This document shows, piece after piece, positions 52,381 to 61,375 of a stretch of 64,000 bases of DNA (within the stretch, counting starts at the first letter, position 1; each line of letters begins with the position of its first letter). The stretch covers positions 29,903 through 93,902 of the forward strand of contig JABDDF010000001.1 of the NCBI GenBank assembly GCA_013287745.1, written 5' to 3'. Source of the DNA: Gammaproteobacteria bacterium. GTDB lineage: Bacteria; Pseudomonadota; Gammaproteobacteria; DSM-16500. The translations under genes were made by a program, and so were the position numbers. Under the pieces are notes generated by a model. That model made no database searches and had not been told where the DNA came from. It saw nothing but the letters and a program-made list of their open reading frames with translations.

Positions 52381-54411
52381 CTATTGTCTCGTTGGACGTC
52401 GTCTTGGGAAAATCTTTATTTCTCCCTTTTCCCCTCTGTTTTTAGCCTCTTCTCTAACCTCATCTTCAATTCGTTTAATCTCTTCCCTAGTATTTTTAAA
52501 GAAAAATAGCCTGTCATAAATATGCCTTACCGGTGGACGATTTACTGGATCCTGCGACCAGGCTTGCTCGATAAGAGCACTAAGATCTGGATCAGTATCG
52601 CTCGGAATAGTTTCTCGCTTTCCATCACATACCAATGTAATTATAGCGCCATCGTCTAGCCCCTGGTATGCCTCCTTTTTATTTGCAGTCATATTCCAAA
52701 GAAGGACGCCGTAAGAATAAACGTCACTTGCTTTACTTTGAGATCCATCCTCATGAAAAAGTTCCGGCGCTGCAAATTCAACTGTTCCGCAAGTAACTTG
52801 AAGATCATCACTATCATCAATTCGTTTTGAAAGTCCAAAATCACAGATCAAGGCAGTGAGCATGCCATTAACCATATGAAGCAGTATGTTGCCCGGCTTA
52901 AGATCACAGTGAAGAATGCCTTGATCGTGCATGTAAGCAAGTCCATTAGCAATACCGATCATAAGGGATAGTTTCATCTTCATTTCTAGAGAACCATAGT
53001 TATTAGTCCCCAACCAATCATACAAACTGCCATTATCTGCATATTCTATTGCGATATAGGCGCGAAGTAATTGCGTCGTTGATCTTGGCTTATCATTACG
53101 CATAGCAAGTATGTGAATAAGATTAGGCCCATTGAGTAGCGTCGTCATTATTCCGATTTCATTTTCGTTTTTTTTGTGTTGAATGCGGCTATCATAATTT
53201 ACAGCACGTTGTGAATTGATACGTTTAATGGCAACAGGATTTTGTGTATCACAATGTTTACCTGAATAAACAGAGGCAAAATTTCCTTGACCTAGTGGAT
53301 TCATCAAGTCAATTGAAAATTGGATTTCTGTCATGTTAGTTGGGTGATAGAGTGTGAGCGGCGGAGCTGCGCTGGGCTTTGCTTGTGTAGTTGTGGTTGT
53401 AGTTGTAGTTGCGGTGCTAGCGCTTGAAGTCAACGTAGTAGTTCGAGCAGCCGCTTGTTGAGCCTTGACTGCCTCAGCTTTCATCATCATGACGATCATC
53501 CCAAGCGTCTCAAAAATTCGCATTGCCGTTGGACGAAGTTCGAGTTCGCCTGACCAGCCTAGCTTCATAAGATCGCTAAGTAAGGCACGAACATTATCTG
53601 AAAGTTCAGTCATAGCTGGCATGGTTTCTCGATTGCCCTTCAAAAGCCATATAGCAAGGTCTCTTGGTGCTTTTGCCCAAAAATAAGGTCGCTCTTGAGC
53701 GGCGACAAGCAAAAGCCAAAGAATTAGAGCATAGGGATAAACATCACTTGTTTCAGCATAAGGTTTCAATTCGGGATGTTCTCCATCTATATATCGGCAT
53801 ATATGCTCAGGCGGTGAAAAAGAAGGCGAGACAGCACGCACAGTAAGATCATCCTTATTACTTCGTACTGAAAAACCGAAATCACATATTAGAGGATTTA
53901 AGTCATCATCAAGCAAGATATTATCTGGCTTAAGATCACCATGAATAATTTTTCTAGCATGCATTTCAGCAAGTCCACCTGCAATGCCTTGCGCAATGGA
54001 TATTCGCTTTGCGATCGCTAAAAGCGGATGTATTTTATCAGTCAGCCAATCAGTTAATTTACCATTTATTGCATAAGTCATGGCGATGAAAGAATATTGC
54101 GAATCTTTTGATGATGCATCATAGCTATTTTTCGCCGCATATAGTTGAGCAATATTTTTTGCGTGCAATAAGATTTTCTGAATCTTGATTTCTTTGGTGC
54201 AATCGGCATGCCTCTTCATCTCTTTTTCTTTGTCACGATCATCAAATAAAGCTATTTTGATACGTTTAACAGCCGCCTCTTTATGTGTACTGCTGTTTTC
54301 ACCCTTATACACGGTAGCGGTTGCTCCACTACCTAATTCATGTCCAAGGTCATAGGAAAATTTAATGGGTTTTTGATTGGGATCATCTAATGTAATGTCG
54401 GTCGATCTCAT
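52381..54411 (-). CDS. Tandem double Ser/Thr kinase 5
   Basis: Two kinase domains (IIHGDLKPDNILL/ICDFGFSV and ILHCDLKPGNILL/ICDFGLSK) joined by a Thr-rich linker; tail EIKIFPRRRPTRQ. Confidence 0.92.
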   Translation of the reverse strand: MRSTDITLDDPNQKPIKFSYDLGHELGSGATATVYKGENSSTHKEAAVKRIKIALFDDRDKEKEMKRHADCTKEIKIQKILLHAKNIAQLYAAKNSYDASSKDSQYSFIAMTYAINGKLTDWLTDKIHPLLAIAKRISIAQGIAGGLAEMHARKIIHGDLKPDNILLDDDLNPLICDFGFSVRSNKDDLTVRAVSPSFSPPEHICRYIDGEHPELKPYAETSDVYPYALILWLLLVAAQERPYFWAKAPRDLAIWLLKGNRETMPAMTELSDNVRALLSDLMKLGWSGELELRPTAMRIFETLGMIVMMMKAEAVKAQQAAARTTTLTSSASTATTTTTTTTQAKPSAAPPLTLYHPTNMTEIQFSIDLMNPLGQGNFASVYSGKHCDTQNPVAIKRINSQRAVNYDSRIQHKKNENEIGIMTTLLNGPNLIHILAMRNDKPRSTTQLLRAYIAIEYADNGSLYDWLGTNNYGSLEMKMKLSLMIGIANGLAYMHDQGILHCDLKPGNILLHMVNGMLTALICDFGLSKRIDDSDDLQVTCGTVEFAAPELFHEDGSQSKASDVYSYGVLLWNMTANKKEAYQGLDDGAIITLVCDGKRETIPSDTDPDLSALIEQAWSQDPVNRPPVRHIYDRLFFFKNTREEIKRIEDEVREEAKNRGEKGEIKIFPRRRPTRQ

Positions 54412-54456
54412 ACTGCCTGCCCTCGTTTTAATTAACTATTTTATTTATTACTGTGT

Positions 54457-56547
54457 TCAAGTTCGTTTTGAATAAATGGCATTCCCTTTCACTTCCTGAG
54501 TTGTATTCGTTCTCGTGTTGGATTGTCTTGGATAAGTTACTTCAATTTTTTTCTTCGTTTTAAAAAAACGCTGCTGATTGCTTACTGTTGTTGTGGTTGT
54601 TGTAGTAGTAGTTGTGGTTGTCGTCGGCGTTAGCATGACATCCAGTGAATCACGCATATCTTTTGCTGTTTGACGATCACGAGGATGCTGCGACCATCCT
54701 TGCGTGATCAGTGCAACAAGTTCTGGACGTGTTGTTTTTGGAATATTATCTCGCCATCCCTCGATTACACGTCTAACTAGGAATTTCTTGTCTCTGAGCC
54801 AATCATGTGGTTTTTTTCTATCTGCGGAGAGAATCAAGAAAATCAAAACACAACTATAGACATCACTTTTTTCACTATAAGCCAATCTCAGTAAAAGTTC
54901 AGGTGCTGCATATCGAATTGATCCAACAAACTGCTTAAGATCATCAGCTCCAATTTGCGTTGATAAGCCGAAACCACCTATCCTAGCGCTTAATTTATCA
55001 TCCAGCACAATATTGGCAGGTGTGAGATCGCGATGAAGAATTCCATTAGCGTGCATATAAGCAAGACCATTAGCAATGCCATGCATGATAGATAGTTTGG
55101 TCGTTTCACTTAAAATTTGATATTTACTGCCGCCAATTAAGTAATCTCTTAAACGACCATTGAACCCATAGGTCATCACAATAAAAGCATAACTTGGTTC
55201 TTGCCATGATGTTTGCTGATCATTTCTCATCGCTTGTATTTGCGCAAGATTAGCAGCATCGGGACCCGATAGCGCCACCATGATATTGATTTCTTTAGCG
55301 CAAGCCTTGTAATCTGATTCTGATTTTCGCTCGAAACGTTTGATAGCCACAATTTCCGTTGTATCGCGATTTTTAGCTTTAAAAACAGTGGCGAAACTTC
55401 CTTTATTTATTGGCTTCGCCAAGTGAAGAGAAAAATTAATGCTATGATTAGTTTGATTGGGATCATGTAGGGTAATTCTCTTACTGGCAAGGACTCGTTC
55501 TTTTGTAGTTGTAGTGGTGGTTGTGGTTGTGGTTGTGATATTTTCCTCAGGCAGTATTGCATTCAGTTCATCGCAAATATCATTCGCAGTTGGACGTTCA
55601 TCAGGATCAGATGACCAACCATGTCTAATCATATCAACAAGAACAAGAGGGGTATCACTTGGAATGCCTTCTCGCACCTTGATAATTTTACCTTTGATAT
55701 TCTTATATAGAAAATCAAGATACTTTTTTCCAGAATATCCGAGATCAAATCGTTTTGTTTTACCTGCAAGTAGCGCCCAAAAAAGTAAAACCAAGCTGTA
55801 GACATCACTTGCTGTGCTAGCTGGTCTTGGTTTGGCCTTATCCTCTACTAAATCGATAATGTGTTCATCCGCTAGATAGGCATAGGATCCGCAAATATTC
55901 TCAAGGCTAGCCCTATGTTTATCTTTACCAAATTTTGTTGCCAAACCAAAATCACATAGTTTAACGCTTGATCTGCTAGCAAGATCGCCAACAAAGACTA
56001 CATTAGCAGGTTTTAGATCACGATGAAGAAAACGATGAGCATGCATGTAAGCGAGTCCATTAGACATTCCCCACATGATAGTTAGCTTCATCGTCATATT
56101 AAGAGAAGTGTATCTGCTGGAGTCAGTCAGCCAATCTTTCAAACTGCCATTGTTGGCATAAGTCATGGCAATGTAGGAATAAGGTGATGGTCTTCTGAGT
56201 GCCGCCTGATCATTTGACCAGGCTTTTATGTGAATAATATTATCTGCATCAGAGAGTGCAAGCATCGCCTTGATTTCATTGCTGCAATCCCGATAAAGTT
56301 CTAATGAACTTCCAACCTCGATGCGTTTAATAGCAACAGTCTCTTGTGTCTCATCATCTTGGCCTAGAAATACAGTGCCAAAAGCTCCTTTACCCAAGGG
56401 CTTTTTGCTTGGCTTAAATGAAAATAGTCTTTTGCCTTCTGTGCTGACCTTATTTAATTCTATTTCTATTCTCTGCATACCACTCCCGCTCTCGCCTTCG
56501 TTATTGAGATATTTTTGGTCATTCTTGGGTGGTATTATATTTAACAA
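54457..56547 (-). CDS. Tandem double Ser/Thr kinase 6; C-terminal domain apparently a pseudokinase
   Basis: Domain 1 FLHRDLKPANVVF/LCDFGLAT; domain 2 ILHRDLTPANIVL/IGGFGLST; poly-Thr linkers. Confidence 0.92.
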   Translation of the reverse strand: MLNIIPPKNDQKYLNNEGESGSGMQRIEIELNKVSTEGKRLFSFKPSKKPLGKGAFGTVFLGQDDETQETVAIKRIEVGSSLELYRDCSNEIKAMLALSDADNIIHIKAWSNDQAALRRPSPYSYIAMTYANNGSLKDWLTDSSRYTSLNMTMKLTIMWGMSNGLAYMHAHRFLHRDLKPANVVFVGDLASRSSVKLCDFGLATKFGKDKHRASLENICGSYAYLADEHIIDLVEDKAKPRPASTASDVYSLVLLFWALLAGKTKRFDLGYSGKKYLDFLYKNIKGKIIKVREGIPSDTPLVLVDMIRHGWSSDPDERPTANDICDELNAILPEENITTTTTTTTTTTKERVLASKRITLHDPNQTNHSINFSLHLAKPINKGSFATVFKAKNRDTTEIVAIKRFERKSESDYKACAKEINIMVALSGPDAANLAQIQAMRNDQQTSWQEPSYAFIVMTYGFNGRLRDYLIGGSKYQILSETTKLSIMHGIANGLAYMHANGILHRDLTPANIVLDDKLSARIGGFGLSTQIGADDLKQFVGSIRYAAPELLLRLAYSEKSDVYSCVLIFLILSADRKKPHDWLRDKKFLVRRVIEGWRDNIPKTTRPELVALITQGWSQHPRDRQTAKDMRDSLDVMLTPTTTTTTTTTTTTTVSNQQRFFKTKKKIEVTYPRQSNTRTNTTQEVKGNAIYSKRT

Positions 56548-56634
56548 TAATTAATGAAATATTAATGCTTCAAGGATTTCATATATTACCGAACGGGAAT
56601 ATATTATTGAAGTTGCTGATTAAATGAGATAATA

Positions 56635-57909
56635 TTACCGACGTTTTTTTACGATAGTCACTTCTTGCGGAGCATCTTTAACTTGTGCATTTTTATATTT
56701 ACTTTCATTATCTAGCACTTGCTGCAAGGTTTGCGCTAATCGACTGCCATATCCCGCCTTAACAAAAATCGTATGCATCCCATGATAGCTTTTGTCGATT
56801 TTTTTAATGCTAGCCTCGAGCGCTGCGCGTAATTCCGCATATCTTGTTGCATCGCTCTCATTTCTTGAGGGGCGCATAATATCAGATATAGTTTGTCGCA
56901 AGATTAGTTTCTCTTCACGTTTTGTTTCTATTCCATTTAATGCCTTGTCGATGGCATTAAATAATCGCGTTGCTTCTGCGGCGCTATTATCTCCGTGAGA
57001 TTGAGCATCCATTTCATATTGACTTGCCTTCTCAATTTTAATTTTCATTTTTTCATAAGCAGAATATAAGCTCGATTCTGGTGGTATGCTAACTTTGTCA
57101 AACTCAGCTTTCATTTCATTATATGTATTTGCAGCTAATAAACTATTCGCCAACTTTGTTACGCTGGCAATTCTTTCTTCATTCGCTTTTGGAAAAATAT
57201 CCCTACTTCTCCGATCTGCATACTCCATCAATTTATATGCGACTTTTAGTGCAAGTGCATGTTGCGGTAGATATGGAGGATTTTTACAATATGATTTCAG
57301 TATTCCAACCATGGGATGTTCGGGATCATTCTCAAATAGGTTTTTCATTATTTGTGAATTCATTGCTACTAATTTTTCAGATTCAGTTTTTTTATTCTTG
57401 CTTGCATTCTCAATGTCTCGATACAATCCTTGTATAATCTGATCTTCATCTTCAATTCGATTTAATTTCAGCCTTAATAATTGATAAATGTACGGGAATT
57501 GAAATTCATTTCTAATTTTATCGAAACATTTTATGTTTGCATAAAAAGTATCTTCATTTCGAATTAATACGCCATCATTTACGAGTGCAGCTTCTAAACT
57601 CATTTTTATTTTTTTTGAATCCTCATGCTCACTATTGAAATAGTATGCAAAGTTCCTCCACATATCATATAAAGCAATACGGTAGCGTTGATAGAGTGGT
57701 TCATTAGCTTTTGCAATTTGAGAAAATCTATCTTCGTTATCTTTAGTTCCATATTTCCCACTCATGCTTATGATGTGTTTTAGTTCCCTTAAAAGATAGC
57801 TTTGTGGAATTTTTACCTGATTAGCCTTTAATTCAGCCACAAATTTATTGTTTAAGCGTATTAGACTATCTTTTAGACTATCTTCATCTCTGCTCTTAGT
57901 CATCAACAT
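56635..57909 (-). CDS. Hypothetical helical protein with tail EVTIVKKRR
   Basis: 424-codon ORF; no family recognised; codirectional with kinase array. Confidence 0.7.
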   Translation of the reverse strand: MLMTKSRDEDSLKDSLIRLNNKFVAELKANQVKIPQSYLLRELKHIISMSGKYGTKDNEDRFSQIAKANEPLYQRYRIALYDMWRNFAYYFNSEHEDSKKIKMSLEAALVNDGVLIRNEDTFYANIKCFDKIRNEFQFPYIYQLLRLKLNRIEDEDQIIQGLYRDIENASKNKKTESEKLVAMNSQIMKNLFENDPEHPMVGILKSYCKNPPYLPQHALALKVAYKLMEYADRRSRDIFPKANEERIASVTKLANSLLAANTYNEMKAEFDKVSIPPESSLYSAYEKMKIKIEKASQYEMDAQSHGDNSAAEATRLFNAIDKALNGIETKREEKLILRQTISDIMRPSRNESDATRYAELRAALEASIKKIDKSYHGMHTIFVKAGYGSRLAQTLQQVLDNESKYKNAQVKDAPQEVTIVKKRR

Positions 57910-58051
57910 GCCCTCGTTTGTATTGCATGTTTATTTATTAGCTATGCTTATAGATATTATAATGCATCTGGCCTTATTTAAGTCGGTTTTGATTGTTTTG
58001 CTGCCTTGCAAATACTGCTATAGCGGTAATATTTAGTAAGACGGTGTCAAG

Positions 58052-58120
58052 TATTCCCGAACGGGAATATATTATTGAAATTATCAATCAAATGAGATAA
58101 TATTACCGAACGGGAATATT
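58052..58120. promoter_or_regulatory. Paired palindromic operator-like sites upstream of XRE gene
   Basis: attcccgaacgggaat (perfect arms) at 58053-58068 and ttaccgaacgggaatat about 50 bp downstream, just before the ATG at 58137. Confidence 0.65.
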
Positions 58121-58136
58121 AATAGGAATCTCAACA

Positions 58137-58376
58137 ATGAGTAGTAAATTCAAAAATTACAACTCAGCAGAAATCGGCAAAACGGTAAAAAATACTCGTA
58201 AAAAACTAGGCCTAACACAGCGAAATTTAGCGCTTACATCTGGAACAGGCTTGCGTTTTATCATTGAATTAGAAAAAGGCAAACCAACTTGTCAGTTAGA
58301 AAAGGTTTTAACTGTTCTAAGGACACTAGGCTTAAAACTAAAATTTGAAGGCGAAGAAGATGGAAAAAATTCTTGA
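58137..58376 (+). CDS. hipB: XRE-family HTH regulator, HipB-like
   Basis: VKNTRKKLGLTQRNLALTSGTGLRFIIELEKGKPTCQLEKVLTVLRTLGLKLKF. Confidence 0.85.
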   Translation: MSSKFKNYNSAEIGKTVKNTRKKLGLTQRNLALTSGTGLRFIIELEKGKPTCQLEKVLTVLRTLGLKLKFEGEEDGKNS

Positions 58377-58479
58377 TGTCTATTTTCATGAAAAAATCAT
58401 AGGACAATTGATACAAGATAATCATGGTGAGATGATTTGTAAGCGTTCACGCCACGCTGTCATGCCAGCATGCTTTTAG
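58360..58479 (+). pseudogene. hipA: Truncated HipA-like toxin kinase N-terminus
   Basis: MEKILDVYFHEKIIGQLIQDNHGEMICK then repeat-derived sequence and stop; overlaps end of hipB. Confidence 0.72.
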
Positions 58480-58638
58480 CTGGCATCCAGGGTTTTAGGT
58501 AACAGCTCACGTGGGGTTGACAGGCCAAAGCAACGGCGGATGCCTGTGAAGAATATCCCACGTGATCTGTTACGGTTTTAGACAATTTCCTGGATGCCAC
58601 CTCGCACAAAGAGCGTGCGGCTGGCATGACAGAGTCCT
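58455..58638. repeat. Palindromic repeat, family D, with internal insert
   Basis: gctgtcatgccagcatgcttttagctggcatccagg ... cctggatgccacctcgcacaaagagcgtgcggctggcatgacag. Confidence 0.82.
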
Positions 58639-58729
58639 TGCAAATGGCGTTACATATTAGAGCGTGAACGTTTACTAATTTATCCATTTAGGTAGTTTCG
58701 CACAGTTTTAGATAGATTTCAAGTAGCTG

Positions 58730-60160
58730 TTAACTAACCCTCTCCTCTTTCTTCCTCGGCAAATACAAATCCGTAATCGTTCCCTCAAACACTTCCGCTG
58801 CCATCGCCACTGTTTCAGATAAGGTGGGATGCGGATGAATGGTCAGGGCAATATCTTCTACATCGCAACCCATTTCAATCGCAAGCGCTACCTCACCCAT
58901 TAACTCCCCTGCATTGGGGCCAACAATGCCAGCACCAATCACGCGATGCGTGGCCTCATCAACAATTAATTTTGTGATTCCCTCACTGCGACCAATACTC
59001 AGTGAACGACCACTTGCCGCCCAAGGAAATACACCCTTACCATACTTGATACCCTTGGCCTTGGCTTCATTTTCTGTCACGCCAACCCATGCCACTTCAG
59101 GATCCGTGTAAGCCACGCTAGCAATACATTTTGGATCAAAATAATGTTTCATGCCCGCAATCACTTCGGCAGCCACACGGCCTTCAGGTATAGCCTTATG
59201 TGCAAGCATGGGATTACCTGTGACATCGCCAATGGCATAAATGTGGGAAACATTCGTGCGCTGCTGCTTATCAACTGCAATAAAGCCGCGTTCATCCACT
59301 TTCACACCCGCCTTTGCTGCATCAATTTGATCGCCATTAGGACGTCTGCCCACAGCACATAAAATACGATCAAATTTTTCTGGTTTTGCTGGTGCGTTTT
59401 CACCTTCAAAGGTCACATACAAACCTTCTTTTTTCGCTTCAACTTTTGTCACTTTAGTTTTCAAATAAATATTTTTATAGCGTGACTTAATTCTTTTATA
59501 TAAGGGCATGACAATATCATTATCAGCTCCAGGAATAATTTGATCCATCAATTCAACCACGGTGATTTCTGTTCCTAATTCAGAATAAACCGTCGCCATT
59601 TCTAAACCAATAATACCACCGCCAATGACCAGCATGCTGCCTGTAATGTCTTTCAATTCCAAAGCACCGGTAGAATCCATAACCCGTTCATCTTGAGGTA
59701 AGAAGGGCAAAGTCACAGGACGTGAACCCACAGCAATAATCGCTTGCTGAAATTGAATTTTTTCTTGCTTGCCTTCTTTCGTTGTCACCGTGATTTCATT
59801 AGCTGAAGTAAATTTGCCTTCGCCATAAATCACTTCTACCTTGCGCTGTTTGGCCAACATTTTTAAACCGCCTGTCAGCTTGCTCACCACGCCATTTTTC
59901 CAAGCCACTAATTTGCTTGTATCAATTTGAGGTTTTGCAAATTGCACACCATGAGTAGACATTTCCTTGGCTTCATCTATCACTTTTGCTGCATGCAATA
60001 AGGCCTTGGATGGAATACAACCTACATTCAAACATACACCGCCTAAGTTTTCTTCACGTTCTATCAGCGTTACTTTTTTGCCTAAATCGGCTGCACGAAA
60101 TGCTGCGGTGTAACCACCAGGACCACTACCTAAAACGACTACTTCTGTTTGTATCGACAT
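58730..60160 (-). CDS. lpdA: Dihydrolipoamide dehydrogenase
   Basis: VVVLGSGPGGYTAAFRAADLGKKVTLIE, GGVCLNVGCIPSKALLHAA. Confidence 0.97.
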   Translation of the reverse strand: MSIQTEVVVLGSGPGGYTAAFRAADLGKKVTLIEREENLGGVCLNVGCIPSKALLHAAKVIDEAKEMSTHGVQFAKPQIDTSKLVAWKNGVVSKLTGGLKMLAKQRKVEVIYGEGKFTSANEITVTTKEGKQEKIQFQQAIIAVGSRPVTLPFLPQDERVMDSTGALELKDITGSMLVIGGGIIGLEMATVYSELGTEITVVELMDQIIPGADNDIVMPLYKRIKSRYKNIYLKTKVTKVEAKKEGLYVTFEGENAPAKPEKFDRILCAVGRRPNGDQIDAAKAGVKVDERGFIAVDKQQRTNVSHIYAIGDVTGNPMLAHKAIPEGRVAAEVIAGMKHYFDPKCIASVAYTDPEVAWVGVTENEAKAKGIKYGKGVFPWAASGRSLSIGRSEGITKLIVDEATHRVIGAGIVGPNAGELMGEVALAIEMGCDVEDIALTIHPHPTLSETVAMAAEVFEGTITDLYLPRKKEERVS

Positions 60161-60180
60161 CGCTTTTTTTCCTATAATAA

Positions 60181-61368
60181 TTACAATAATAAATTCCGAA
60201 TATCCGCCAACATATTGCCAACATGCGTAATGAAACGCGCACCATCAGCACCATCAATGACTCTATGATCATAGGAAAGTGATAGGGGCAGCATTAAACG
60301 TGGAATAAATTCACCTTGCTGATACAGGGGTTGATAAGATGATTTAGACACACCCAAGATGGCAACTTCAGGATAATTAATAATGGGTGTAAATGCAGTG
60401 CCGCCAATACCACCCAAACTGGAAATTGAAAAACAACCGCCTTGCATATCAGCAGGCGCCAATTTTTTGTTGCGTGCTTTTTCACTAAGTTCAGCTAATT
60501 CCTTGGCTAATTCAGCTACCCCTTTTTTATCAACATCACGCACCACTGGCACCACTAAACCATCCGGCGTATCAACCGCTACACCAATATGAATATATTT
60601 TTTTATCACAAGATTTTCACCGGATGAATCCAGTGACGCATTAAAAGTCGGAAACATTTTTAATGAAGCAGCAACTGCCTTCATCACAAATACGAGGGGC
60701 GTTAATTTGATTTTTTGTTTTTCAAATTCTGCCTTTTGTGCCTGGCGGAAATTTTCTAATTCAGTAATATCTGCATCGCCAAATTGCGTGACATGGGGAA
60801 TCATCATCCAATTACGCTGCAAATTTTTACCCGAAATTTTTTTGATGCGAGATAGTGCCTGTATTTCGATCGCGCCAAATTTAGAAAAATCAATCGCGGG
60901 TAAAGTTGGCAGAGAGCTAGTTTGCACTTGTGATAATTGATTCTTGACGAAGGCTTGCACGTCTTCTTTTAAAATACGCTGCTTGGGACCGCTGCCTGCA
61001 ATCAAGCTAATATTCACGCCCAATTCGCGTGCAAAACGACGAACGCCAGGGCCTGCATGTATATCAGTAGTGGATTGCACATCGCCTATTAGCACTTGCG
61101 GCGTGCTTGTTTTTACGGGTTTTTCTACACCTTTTTCCGCCGGTTTTTCTTCTGCTTTTTTTACTGGTTTTTCTTCAGCCGATTTAGCCGCACCCTTACT
61201 CTCCAAGGTCATCAACAAAGAACCCGTGCTAAGCTTATCACCGACTTTCACTTTAATTTCTTTAACAACACCCGCTTCTGTTGCCGGCAAATCCATGGTT
61301 GCCTTATCTGATTCGAGTGTCGCGCCACCAAAATCAGGCGTGGTAATATTAATTAAAGCCAAGGTCAT
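60181..61368 (-). CDS. aceF: Pyruvate dehydrogenase E2 with unusual short lipoyl domain
   Basis: Lipoyl site ESDKATMDLPATEAGVVKEIKVKVGDK; E3-binding GPGVRRFARELGVNISLI; catalytic SLSYDHRVIDGADGARF. Confidence 0.93.
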   Translation of the reverse strand: MTLALINITTPDFGGATLESDKATMDLPATEAGVVKEIKVKVGDKLSTGSLLMTLESKGAAKSAEEKPVKKAEEKPAEKGVEKPVKTSTPQVLIGDVQSTTDIHAGPGVRRFARELGVNISLIAGSGPKQRILKEDVQAFVKNQLSQVQTSSLPTLPAIDFSKFGAIEIQALSRIKKISGKNLQRNWMMIPHVTQFGDADITELENFRQAQKAEFEKQKIKLTPLVFVMKAVAASLKMFPTFNASLDSSGENLVIKKYIHIGVAVDTPDGLVVPVVRDVDKKGVAELAKELAELSEKARNKKLAPADMQGGCFSISSLGGIGGTAFTPIINYPEVAILGVSKSSYQPLYQQGEFIPRLMLPLSLSYDHRVIDGADGARFITHVGNMLADIRNLLL

Positions 61369-61375
61369 CTCCTTC

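Noticed and set aside
53465-56554. Plus-strand ORFs opposite kinase genes (poly-Val stretches)
   Set aside because: Poly-Val is the antisense of poly-Thr codons; kinase frame is clearly coding.
46958-57909. Kinase array as a phage-defence (Stk2-like) island
   Set aside because: No recognisable defence partners or phage/integrase genes were seen; effector-like architecture fits better. Cannot be excluded without searches.
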